Shown here: piece after piece, positions 6,090 through 15,500 of the stretch
How the letters are laid out: each line of letters opens with the position of its first letter
Numbering within the stretch: position 1 is the stretch's first letter
DNA from: REEB481 sp964586595
GTDB lineage: Bacteria > Bacteroidota > Bacteroidia > NS11-12g > UBA955
Reading direction: 5' to 3'
Length of the DNA stretch: 19,470 nt
Assembly: GCA_964586595.1 (NCBI GenBank)
Contig: CAZPHB010000030.1
Coordinates: 1-19,470, forward strand
Program-made: the position numbers and the translations under genes
The notes under the pieces: generated by a model
Database searches by the model: none
What the model was told of the DNA's origin: nothing
Seen by the model: the letters and a program-made list of their open reading frames with translations, nothing else

Positions 6090-7592
6090 TTGGGCCTGTT
6101 TGAAAAAATCCTGGTTGCCAACCGCGGTGAAATTGCCATCAGGGTGATGCGCGCTTGCCGTGAAATGGGCATCCAAACCGTAGCAGTGTACAGCGAAGCC
6201 GACCGCAATGCGCTGCACGTGCGCTACGCCGACGAAGCCTTTTGCATCGGTCCGGGCCCGAGCAACCAAAGCTACCTCCGCGGCGATGCCATCATCGAGG
6301 TTTGTAAAGCCACAGGAGCGCAAGCCGTGCATCCGGGCTATGGATTTCTTTCCGAGAATGCAGGCTTTGCCCGTGCCCTGAAGGAAGCAGGCATTGTGCT
6401 GATTGGTCCTTCGCCTGAAGCCATGGAGGTGATGGGCAGTAAAATTGGTGCCAAGCAGGCCGTAGAAAAATTCGGCGTGCCATTGGTTCCGGGCATCAAC
6501 GAAGCCATCAGCGATGCCGAAGCCGCGCTGCGCATTGCGCAGCAGATTGGTTTTCCCGTATTGGTAAAAGCCAGTGCAGGCGGCGGAGGTAAGGGCATGC
6601 GCATTGTTGAACGTGCCGAAGATTTCGTGGACGAGCTGGGAAGGGCACAAAGTGAAGCCCGCAGCGCTTTCGGCGACGATTCTGTGTTTATTGAAAAATA
6701 CGTGGGTGGCCCGCGCCATATTGAATTCCAGATTATGGCCGACCAGCATGGGAACATCTGTCACCTGTTTGAACGCGAATGTTCCATCCAGCGCCGCCAC
6801 CAAAAACTGGTGGAAGAGGCGCCCAGCCCGGCGGTAAATGAAGCGCTCCGCCAACGCATGGGAGCCGCCGCGGTAAACGTGGCCCGTGCATGTAATTACA
6901 CCGGCGCCGGTACCGTGGAGTTTCTGGTGGGCAACGATGGCAACTTTTATTTTCTGGAGATGAATACCCGCCTGCAGGTGGAACATCCGGTTACAGAAAT
7001 GATCACCGGAATCGACCTGGTGCGCGAACAAATTCGCGTAGCCGCCGGACTGCCGCTCAGCTTCACACAGGAAGAACTGCGCATCAATGGCCATGCCATC
7101 GAATTGCGCGTATGTGCCGAAGATCCGGAGAACAACTTCCTGCCCGATATTGGAACCATCACCGAATACAGCATACCTAAAGGTCCCGGAATCCGTGTGG
7201 ATGACGCCATGGAAGCAGGAATGGAAATTCCCATTTTCTACGACAACATGATCGCCAAACTGATTGTTTGGGGAAGTTCCCGCGAGGAAGCCATGAACCG
7301 AATGCTGCGCGCCATTTCAGAATACAGATTGTCGGGAATCGCCACTACGCTTGCATTTGGTGCTTTTGTGATGAAGCACGAAGCCTTCACTTCCGGTCAT
7401 TTTGACACAGGGTTCATCGGCCGGCATTTCAAGCCTGAATACCTGAACCACCACGCGTTTGAGGGTGAAGAAGAAGCCGCTGCAGCCATGGCCGCTGCCT
7501 TTGCCTGGAAAAACAAAGCTGTTGCCGCACCCACGGCAGTGCAGGCGCCTGCTGAAAGTATGTGGAAGCTCCGCAGGGAACGAAGAAGGTAA
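6090..7592 (+). CDS. accC: Biotin carboxylase subunit of an acyl-CoA carboxylase (AccC-like)
   Basis: This 500-aa cytosolic enzyme carries out ATP-dependent carboxylation of biotin on a carrier protein. It has FEKILVANRGEIA (4-16), Lys118, the ATP-grasp glycine loop ASAGGGGKGM (161-170), HIEFQ (210-214), RRHQKLVEEAPS with Lys239, and EMNTRLQVEHPVTE (290-303) with Glu290, Arg294 and Gln296. All expected catalytic and ATP-binding residues are present. It is about 50 residues longer than E. coli AccC: an Ala/Glu-rich linker (458-490) and a basic end, WKLRRERRR. No biotin-attachment MKM motif is present, so it is a stand-alone subunit. The length fits the form often paired with acyl- or propionyl-CoA carboxylases in Bacteroidota (inference). 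TTG 6090 is the probable start, because the first internal Met (20) would delete the ANRGEIA motif. Confidence 0.92.
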   Translation: MGLFEKILVANRGEIAIRVMRACREMGIQTVAVYSEADRNALHVRYADEAFCIGPGPSNQSYLRGDAIIEVCKATGAQAVHPGYGFLSENAGFARALKEAGIVLIGPSPEAMEVMGSKIGAKQAVEKFGVPLVPGINEAISDAEAALRIAQQIGFPVLVKASAGGGGKGMRIVERAEDFVDELGRAQSEARSAFGDDSVFIEKYVGGPRHIEFQIMADQHGNICHLFERECSIQRRHQKLVEEAPSPAVNEALRQRMGAAAVNVARACNYTGAGTVEFLVGNDGNFYFLEMNTRLQVEHPVTEMITGIDLVREQIRVAAGLPLSFTQEELRINGHAIELRVCAEDPENNFLPDIGTITEYSIPKGPGIRVDDAMEAGMEIPIFYDNMIAKLIVWGSSREEAMNRMLRAISEYRLSGIATTLAFGAFVMKHEAFTSGHFDTGFIGRHFKPEYLNHHAFEGEEEAAAAMAAAFAWKNKAVAAPTAVQAPAESMWKLRRERRR

Positions 7593-7701
7593 CCCTGCTG
7601 CCGTTGCTCAAGCCATGCATCTCGTTCTTCAAAGGCCGGATGAACTTTTGGTTTGTGAAAGATAATTTCGAATTCAATAATCCGAATCAAAGAAACGGCT
7701 C

Positions 7702-8679
7702 ATGAACAAAATCCTCATCATAGACGACGTACATCCGCTGCTCATGGAAGCACTGGAGTCAGCCGGCTTCGAGGTTGTTTACCGGCCGGATTGTGCCAGG
7801 GAGGAAGTGCTTGCATTGGCTGCCGATTGTTCCGTTCTGGTACTGCGCAGTAAAATCACGGTGGATGAGGCGATGTTGCGGGCTTTACCCAAGCTTCAGC
7901 TCATCGCCCGCGCCGGAGCCGGTACCGACAACATTCATGAAGCGTCTTGTAATGATTCAGGCATTGGGCTGGTACATGCAGGCGGTGCCAACAGCGATGC
8001 CGTTGGGGAACAAACCCTTGGCATGCTGCTTTCCCTGATGTCGCGCATTGCTAAAGGAGATCGTGAAGTGCGCCGTGGTATTTGGAATCGGGAAGGAAAC
8101 CGCGGCGTGGAACTGAAAGGAAAAACAGTGGGCGTGATTGGCTGCGGTTATACAGGCAGCGCCTTCGTGGAACGCCTGGCTCCCTTCGGTGTTCAGGTAT
8201 TGGTTTTCGACCCGTACAAAGAAATTCCCCAATGGCCGCATGTGCGCCAGACAGACATGGATGCGCTGTATGAGGATGCCGATGTGCTGAGCTTGCATGT
8301 ACCATTAACCCCGGAAACCAGCTACATGGTGAATACCGATTTTCTCTCCAGATTCAGAAAGCCGATTTATTTACTGAATCTAAGCCGGGGAGCGGTTTTG
8401 CGTACGAAAGACGCAGCCCGTGCCCTGCAGGCGGGGCAACTGCGGGGGCTGGCCCTGGATGTTCTTGAGCAAGAACCGCCGGAACATATGCCTTCCGAAG
8501 ATAAACTTTGGTTTGCGAAACTTCTGGCCATGGAAGAAGTACTTTTTACCCCGCATGTAGGCGGTTGGAGTACAGAATCATACGAGCGAATTTCTGGGGT
8601 ATTGGCTGCTCGAATAATCCGCTGGTTCAATCGAGAAGCCAAAATGCCTGTTTCACTATTGGATTATTACAAAATTTGA
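7702..8679 (+). CDS. D-2-hydroxyacid dehydrogenase / phosphoglycerate dehydrogenase-like
   Basis: This 325-aa NAD-dependent dehydrogenase of the D-isomer-specific 2-hydroxyacid family is most like short 3-phosphoglycerate dehydrogenases (first step of serine synthesis). Visible elements are the substrate-domain IARAGAGTDNI (68-78), the Rossmann loop GVIGCGYTGSAF with G147-x-G149-x-x-G152, Asp170 at the end of beta2 (NAD preference), Arg229 in NLSRGAV, Glu258 in EQEPPEH and His285 in TPHVGGWS. All catalytic residues are in place. There is no C-terminal ACT domain, so no serine feedback site. The ATG at 7702 starts directly at the conserved first strand. serC is not adjacent, so another 2-hydroxyacid substrate remains possible. 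Confidence 0.85.
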   Translation: MNKILIIDDVHPLLMEALESAGFEVVYRPDCAREEVLALAADCSVLVLRSKITVDEAMLRALPKLQLIARAGAGTDNIHEASCNDSGIGLVHAGGANSDAVGEQTLGMLLSLMSRIAKGDREVRRGIWNREGNRGVELKGKTVGVIGCGYTGSAFVERLAPFGVQVLVFDPYKEIPQWPHVRQTDMDALYEDADVLSLHVPLTPETSYMVNTDFLSRFRKPIYLLNLSRGAVLRTKDAARALQAGQLRGLALDVLEQEPPEHMPSEDKLWFAKLLAMEEVLFTPHVGGWSTESYERISGVLAARIIRWFNREAKMPVSLLDYYKI

Positions 8680-8688
8680 GGGAATTTG
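8658..8688 (+). promoter_or_regulatory. Candidate promoter of the receptor-cargo-PorV cassette
   Basis: ATTG (8658-8661) is followed after 19 bases by GGAATTTG (8681-8688). The spacing fits the Bacteroidota TTTG / TAnnTTTG arrangement, but the TA of the -7 box is replaced by GG. Transcription would start about 33 bases before the receptor ATG. The -33 part lies inside the 3' end of the dehydrogenase gene. Confidence 0.3.
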
Positions 8689-8726
8689 CGCCCTTGCTCT
8701 AAAACTGTAAAAGAGATAAACAGAGT

Positions 8727-11700
8727 ATGAATAAAACACTACGTTCACTGCTTGCTGTCACAGCCTTTATAGGCTTCAGCTTCGGCCTTCAGGCACAGAC
8801 CAACTATGGGGAGCTGCGCGGTGTGGTGACCAATGCTGAGACCAAACAACCCATTGTAGGTGCCACCCTCGTGCTTGTGCGCGACGGCGTGGAAGCCGGC
8901 AAGGTGAATAGCGGTAATGGCGGTCGCTACTACTTTAAGACCATTGACCCGGGGAATTACATGCTGATCACTACGTTCAACGAGATGGGTACAGATTCCG
9001 TCTCGGTGAAGATTGTTGAAAACGTACCCCAGGAAGAAAACGTGCGCTTGTATCCGAAGGCGAGCAGCATGCGTACACTCGTGATCCGTGGCAAGGTTCA
9101 GAAAAAGGTAATCGACCGCACGGGCAACACGGCGGTAGTTACACGAGACGATCTTGTGAAAATGAACAGCCGCAGTGTGGCCAGTATTGCTACGGCGAGT
9201 GCCGGTGGTGTGGTTTCCACAGCGCAGGGTATTTCATTCCGTGGATCTCGGGCAGATGGAACGGCTTACTACGTGGACGGAGTTCGCGTAATTGGTAACC
9301 TCACGTCCATCCTGGCAGGCCAGCAACAGGTAACCGTAATCCAGGGAGGTGTTCCCGCTCAGTACGGTGACTTTACCGGTGGTGCAATCAGCGTAACCAC
9401 GCGCGGTATTTCCAGAAATTACATCGGCAGCCTTGAAGCCATCACTTCACAGCAATTGGATCCTTACGGATACAACCAGATAGAAGGTTACCTGTCGGGT
9501 CCGCTGCTCATTGCAAACAAAGGCAATAAGTCGAAGGAATTTGTTCGCCTCGGTTTCTCTTTGTCCGGAAGCGGAAACTACACCAAAGACCGCGCCCCTG
9601 TGGTAACAGGTGTGTATGTGGTGAAAGAAGATAAACTCCGCGAAATTGAAGAACGTCCCCTCATTGCCACACCCAACGGCTTGGTGCATTCAGGGAACTT
9701 CCTTCGCGAGAGCGATCTGGAATTGCTGAAAGCCAGACCAAATTCCGGAGCCAACACAGCCGCCCTGCAGGGTAAGCTCGTGTATCAGTTCAACAAACAA
9801 ACAGACTTTACAGTGTTTGGCAGCTACTTCCGCCAGAGCGCATATTCAGCATCTAACTCCATCATGAACTTTGGTCTGAATCCCCGCACAGATGCCAGCA
9901 CTGTGCGTACTTATGCCAGGTTCACGCAAAAATTAAAGAATGCAGAAGGTTCTGCCATTCAGAACGCGTTTTATACCATCCGCTTTGATTACCAGAGCAG
10001 TGCATCAAAAACACGCGATGCAAATCACCTGGACAGGTACTTCGATTACGGAAACCTCGGTGCCTTCACACATTATCCCACCGAAGCATTTGCTTATTCT
10101 CATGGCGATGCCAGCGGAAACCCCAACAGGCAGCCACGCAGGGTGCGCGACCAGTTTGGCAACATCGTATTTATCAGGGACTACTGGGAACAAATAGGCT
10201 TTACCGACACCTTGGTAACCTTTACGCCCAGCGGGCTGAATCCCCTGCGTGCAAACTACACCAGCAACCTTTATGATTACATCGCGGGTTTGGGTGGTAA
10301 GGTGCGCAACGACAATACCATCATCAACAACCAAGGTTTGCTGAATGGATTCAACCCGCCAAACGTTTACTCACTGTGGTCTACTCCAGGAACGGTTACT
10401 GCCAACTGGAGCAAGAGCCAGGCAGAGCGTTATACCGTTTTTGCCATGGGTGAGTTCCAGGTGAAGGGCAAAGAGGCTGAAGGGCAGTTACGTACCCCAC
10501 ACGACATCCAGTTTGGTTTGACCTACGAACAGGAAATCCAGCGCGGCTATGGCCTTGGTGCCAATGGACTGTGGATCCTGATGCGTCAGTTGGCCAACAA
10601 ACACATTTCTGAACTGGACGTAAATAACCCCATCCTTTCTTATGATCAATGGGGCGTTTTCCAGGATACCGTGCGCTACAACCGCCTCATCAACTACAAC
10701 GAACAAAGCATGTTCGACAAGAACCTCCGCTCGAAGTTGATTGCTAGCGGTGCTAAAGACGTGTACGGAAAACCAATCACCGAAAGCACCTTCCTGGACA
10801 TCAATGCCATGGATCCTTCAACCTTCAACCTGAACATGTTCAATGCAGATGAACTGCTGAACAATGGTAATGGCTACGTTTCTTATTTCGGTTATGACCA
10901 TTTGGGCAATAAGGTACGCGGACGTCCGGCCATCGATAACTTCATCTTCGACCGCGACAACCGCACCATCGGCGCTTTCCAGCCTGTATATATGGCTGCT
11001 TGGGTACAGGACCAGTTTGCCTATAAAGATCTGATCCTTCGCGTAGGTCTGCGTATGGAACGCTACGATGCGAACCAGCGCGTACTCGAAGATCCTTACA
11101 GCCTGTATCCAATGAAGACGGCTGCCGAGGTTACTGAATTGAATGGTTTGAATGTGCTGCATCCCGACAACATCAAGGGTACCTATAAAGTATATGTGAA
11201 CGACATCAATTCACCTACCCGCATCATTGGCTATCGCGACGGTGTGCAGTGGTACGATGCCAATGGCGGTGAAGTGACCAACCCTGAAATTCTTGCCAAC
11301 CAAACCAGCAACGGCCGCATTGCGCCTTACCTGGTGGATCCAAATAACCAGCAGATTACACCTGCTTCCTTCAAAGACTTTACCCCGGCAATCAACATGT
11401 TGCCACGTATTTGGTTCCAGTTCCCCATCGACAGAACCAAGTTGTTCTATGCCAGCTACGATGTACTGGCACAGCGCCCCAATGCCGGTGCTTCTTTCCT
11501 GACCATCGATGAATTATACTTCCTTAAAAACAGACAGGGCAGCGTAATCTCCAACGGCGACCTGAAGCCACGCATTAAAACCGATTATGAAGTAGGCTTC
11601 AAGCAGCAAATCGGCAGAACAAGCGGTATTGAAATTACTGCGAGCTACAGTGAAATTCGTGGAGATTTTGGATTGTACCAAATCAACCAAGGCTTTCCGG

Positions 11701-12470
11701 TTACTTATTCTACCTACAGAAACATTGACTTTAGTACTGTCAAGAGCTTCCGTGTGCAGTATATCCTGACCCAACTCGGTCCGGTTAGCCTGACCGCAAA
11801 CTACACCTTGCAGTTTGCCGATGGAACAGGTTCCAACATCAATTCCCAGCAGGCCCTGATTGCCAGCAACCAGCCCAACCTGCGCACCATGATTCCTTTA
11901 GGAGAACTTGACATCCGTCATGCGATTAAAGGGGTGTTCAACATTGGTTGGGAAGGCGGTAAGGACAGATACGGTAAGAACTTGTACAATGGTCCCCGTA
12001 TTGGCGGAAAAGAAGTATTTAAGTTCACCAACCTGAACATGATGTTCTTTGCCATCAGCGGCGCGCCATACACACCTACCACACAGGCGGTGCAAATTGG
12101 TGCCGTGGATCGCGCACAGATCAAAGGTGTTCCTTTTGGAGCCCGTTTGCCCTGGCAGTTCACCATCAATGCCAACCTGAGCAAGTCCTTCGAAATCAAC
12201 CGAGGAACCGGCAAACGCCCATTGATGGCTAATGCCTATCTGTGGGTAGAAAATGCCCTTAATGGCCGCAACATCGTGAGCGTTTATCGCTACACAGGAC
12301 TGCCTACAGACGATGGATTCCTCAATTCACCTCAGGGACAGCTGGCCATTCAGCGTCAGATCAACGCGCAGAGCTATGTTGATTTGTACCGCGCACTGCT
12401 GAATACACAGGGCGGTAATTTTGCCGCGCCAAGAACCGTTCGTTTGGGCATTCGCTTCAACATCAACTAA
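8727..12470 (+). CDS. TonB-dependent receptor with carboxypeptidase-D-like N-terminal domain
   Basis: This 1247-aa outer-membrane active-transport receptor has a signal peptide at 1-23 (LQA|Q). A CarboxypepD_reg-like beta-sandwich spans about 28-109 (ELRGVVTNAETKQPIVGATL region). A TonB-box-like RTLVI follows at about 116-120, then the plug domain at about 133-228, with RGSRADGTAYYVDGVRV and VTVIQGGVPAQYGDFTGGAISV signatures. The rest is a large beta-barrel ending in IRFNIN. No SusD-type lipoprotein follows, so it is not a classical SusCD pair; the partner position is taken by a giant T9SS cargo gene 47 bases downstream, then a PorV-like gene. No terminator is visible between them, so one transcript is likely. 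The ligand cannot be read from the sequence. Confidence 0.9.
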   Translation: MNKTLRSLLAVTAFIGFSFGLQAQTNYGELRGVVTNAETKQPIVGATLVLVRDGVEAGKVNSGNGGRYYFKTIDPGNYMLITTFNEMGTDSVSVKIVENVPQEENVRLYPKASSMRTLVIRGKVQKKVIDRTGNTAVVTRDDLVKMNSRSVASIATASAGGVVSTAQGISFRGSRADGTAYYVDGVRVIGNLTSILAGQQQVTVIQGGVPAQYGDFTGGAISVTTRGISRNYIGSLEAITSQQLDPYGYNQIEGYLSGPLLIANKGNKSKEFVRLGFSLSGSGNYTKDRAPVVTGVYVVKEDKLREIEERPLIATPNGLVHSGNFLRESDLELLKARPNSGANTAALQGKLVYQFNKQTDFTVFGSYFRQSAYSASNSIMNFGLNPRTDASTVRTYARFTQKLKNAEGSAIQNAFYTIRFDYQSSASKTRDANHLDRYFDYGNLGAFTHYPTEAFAYSHGDASGNPNRQPRRVRDQFGNIVFIRDYWEQIGFTDTLVTFTPSGLNPLRANYTSNLYDYIAGLGGKVRNDNTIINNQGLLNGFNPPNVYSLWSTPGTVTANWSKSQAERYTVFAMGEFQVKGKEAEGQLRTPHDIQFGLTYEQEIQRGYGLGANGLWILMRQLANKHISELDVNNPILSYDQWGVFQDTVRYNRLINYNEQSMFDKNLRSKLIASGAKDVYGKPITESTFLDINAMDPSTFNLNMFNADELLNNGNGYVSYFGYDHLGNKVRGRPAIDNFIFDRDNRTIGAFQPVYMAAWVQDQFAYKDLILRVGLRMERYDANQRVLEDPYSLYPMKTAAEVTELNGLNVLHPDNIKGTYKVYVNDINSPTRIIGYRDGVQWYDANGGEVTNPEILANQTSNGRIAPYLVDPNNQQITPASFKDFTPAINMLPRIWFQFPIDRTKLFYASYDVLAQRPNAGASFLTIDELYFLKNRQGSVISNGDLKPRIKTDYEVGFKQQIGRTSGIEITASYSEIRGDFGLYQINQGFPVTYSTYRNIDFSTVKSFRVQYILTQLGPVSLTANYTLQFADGTGSNINSQQALIASNQPNLRTMIPLGELDIRHAIKGVFNIGWEGGKDRYGKNLYNGPRIGGKEVFKFTNLNMMFFAISGAPYTPTTQAVQIGAVDRAQIKGVPFGARLPWQFTINANLSKSFEINRGTGKRPLMANAYLWVENALNGRNIVSVYRYTGLPTDDGFLNSPQGQLAIQRQINAQSYVDLYRALLNTQGGNFAAPRTVRLGIRFNIN

Positions 12471-12517
12471 GATCTTAGGATAGCATTTATTAAATAGGTC
12501 TTTAAAGCAACAGTGAT

Positions 12518-15500
12518 ATGAGACAAAGAGTAAAATATATCTTCAGCGGTATGCTGATGTTGGTGGCCCTGTCAGCCGTTCAGGCCAGGCCCGTTACCAA
12601 CTTGAATCCACGCAGTAAACCCATTACTCAGGATCGCCGCATGAACATGTTCGCCAATACCTGCGAACCTGCCACGCAGAGTGCCGACATGGACATCAAT
12701 AACGTGCGTACCAAAATCCTGAATGGTGGTGACATGTGGTGGGATTTGAACAACCCTAAATATGAAGTGCCCAAAGTAACGGATGCCAACGCCGTGCGTA
12801 AACATGCGTTGTTCAGTGGCGCCTTGTGGATTGGCGGTCTGGATGACGGTGGGAACCTGAAGCTGGCGGCCATGACTTACCGTCAGCGAGGAAGCGATTT
12901 CTGGCCGGGTCCGTTGGATACAACAACCGCCGGCACCGATCCACAGCGTTGTAAAGCCTATGACCGCATCTGGAAAGTGACCAGAACGGAAATGGAAGAG
13001 GCCGAAGCCAACAACTGGATCAACCCGGCTGCGGGCATCACAGAATGGCCTGCAGGTCTGAACCGTCCTTATGCCACCAGCTCTACAGAGCCTAAATCAC
13101 TGGCACCATTTAAAGACATCAACAGCAACGGCATTTATGAACCATTCCAGGGTGAACACCCGGTGCTCGATACCCGTCGGCCAATCAGTGAAAACGGTGT
13201 AGATCGCCAGCCCGACATGATGCTGTGGTTTTGCTATAACGATAAAGGAAACATCCACAGTGAAACACAGGGCGTTCCGATTGGTATAGAACTGCATACA
13301 ACGGCATTTGCGTTCGCTACGAACGACGAAGTGAACAACATGACCTTCTATTCTACAGAAGTCATCAACCGCAGCTTCAGCAAAATCAACCAAACCTATT
13401 TCGGCCAGTGGGTTGATGCGGATCTTGGCAACTACGCCGACGACTATGTTGGTTGTGATGTGGATCGCGCGCTTGGTTACTGCTACAATGGTGATGAAGA
13501 CGATGAGGGCGTATTGGGTTATGGATTGAATCCTCCTTCTGTTGGGGTTGACTTTTTCGAAGGTCCGCGTGACTCCGCCGGTAATGAACTGGGCATGGGC
13601 GCGTTCATGTATTACAATAACGACAACAACCCCATCAACGGGAACCCCGATCTGGCTCAGGAGTTTTACAACCTGCTTCGCGGCCGTTGGCTCGGTGGCC
13701 AGAACGTAACCTTTGGCGGAAACGGTATCGGCGGGTCACAAACTACCCGTTACATGTTCTCTGCAGGTACTGATCCTGAATTTCCAGGTCAGTGCTGGGA
13801 TGAACGCAGTTCAGGAAACCGTCCGGGTGACCGCCGCTTCTTGCAGTCTTCCGGCCCATTCACCATGTATCCCGGCGCGGTTAACCGTGTAACCGTAGGT
13901 GTGGTTTGGGCGCGTACCACTTCCGGTGGCGCAGGCCAGCCATGCGCCGGAGCTGCTCAGGGTTCCTTAACCTTGCTCAGATTGGCTTCCGACAAAGCAC
14001 AGCGTTTGTTCAACAACAACTTTAAAATCCTTGACGGGCCTGATGCTCCAGATGTGGAAATGCAGGAACTTGAAGGTGAACTGGTGATGAAGCTGGTAAA
14101 CACCAACAGCAAAAAAGTTGAAGGTTATACTGAAGCATACATCAACGAAGCCAATAAACAACTTACTTATAAATTCCAAGGTTACCTTGTGTATCAGCTC
14201 AAAGACGCTACCGTAAATACCGGTGACCTTGAGAATGTTGATAAGGCGCGCCTCCTGTTCCAGTGCGACGTGAAAGACAATTTCGCACAGATCATCAACC
14301 GCGTATTTGACCCGAAAGTGAATGCCTACATCCCCGAGGAAAAAGTAAACGGTGAAAACAATGGCCTGAGGCATTCCTTCAGCATCAAGAAGGATTTGTT
14401 CGCAACCGGTGCCAACCAGGGTTTGGTAGATTTCAGAACCTACTATTACATGGTGCTCTCTTATGGCGTGCTTGCGGATGATACCTTGTCCACAGAACCG
14501 GTGCAGTTCCTTGCAGGCCGCAGAAATATTCAGGTAGTAAAAGCAATTCCGCACAAAACAGATCCTGAGAATTTCGGAACCCGTTTGAATTCTGGTTACG
14601 GCAGCGGACCTACGCTGCAGCGCATCGAAGGACGCGGAAATGGTGGAAACGTGCTTGAGTTCACTGAGGAAACCGTCAACGAAATTTTGGCGAACAACGA
14701 AAGCAAGTTCCCCAAATACCTGGGTGGAAATGGCCCGGCGAAAATCAAAGTTGTAGATCCGCTGAAAGTTCCGAAAGCGAATTTTGAACTCTACATCTTG
14801 GAGCCTAATCCCCGCACGCAGCCTACTGCGCAGGGATGGCAGGACACCATTCGTTCTACGAGCCGTTGGATGTTGGTGAACAAAACCACCAACGATACCG
14901 TATTCAGCGATACTACGCTTGCGTACAAGTTTGAATCGCTGCAAGGAAGGGCTGCCCTGACCAACAATCCAAGTCCATCCAAAGCAGGAAGGGTAAATTT
15001 GAACGATTGGGGTCTGAGTATTGAAATGGAACAGGTGAATAACCCTGGCACCAAGCCTCAGGCAGATGTTGCGAATGGACTGCTCGACTGGAGTGTTGAG
15101 TTTGAAGATCCGGGAAGGCCCTGGCTCACAGCAATTGTCGATAACGATGCTGCTCAGGGAACAGGCATTTGGCAAAACTGGATCCGTTCAGGCAATGCAG
15201 GTCGCGGAAGTACCTTCAGTCCCTATGAACACGACATGCAGGATGCAAGTGGAAATCCTTTGGATCCCAACGGTTCATACGAGAAAATCTGGAATGGAAG
15301 AATCGCACCCTATGCGCTTGCCGCGCGTGCCGGTCTTGAAGCCACCACCAATAGAAACACTTTTGGAATGGCTTGGAGAAACAGTGCTGTTTCTGACAAT
15401 CCATTAACCGAACTCGCGAGCATTGACCTGGTGATTACCCCGGATCGTTCAAAATGGACAGAATGTATCGTTCTTGAAATGGCTGACGATCAGGTAAAGG

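Noticed and set aside
6075..7094. 339-codon open frame antisense to the biotin carboxylase gene
   Set aside because: It mirrors a highly conserved gene, is rich in His/Phe/Ala as expected from the codon bias of the real frame, and shows no motif of its own.
13967..15175. 402-codon open frame antisense to the giant T9SS cargo gene
   Set aside because: No signal peptide or family motif; composition looks like a codon-bias shadow. The sense frame is continuous and makes a coherent secreted protein.
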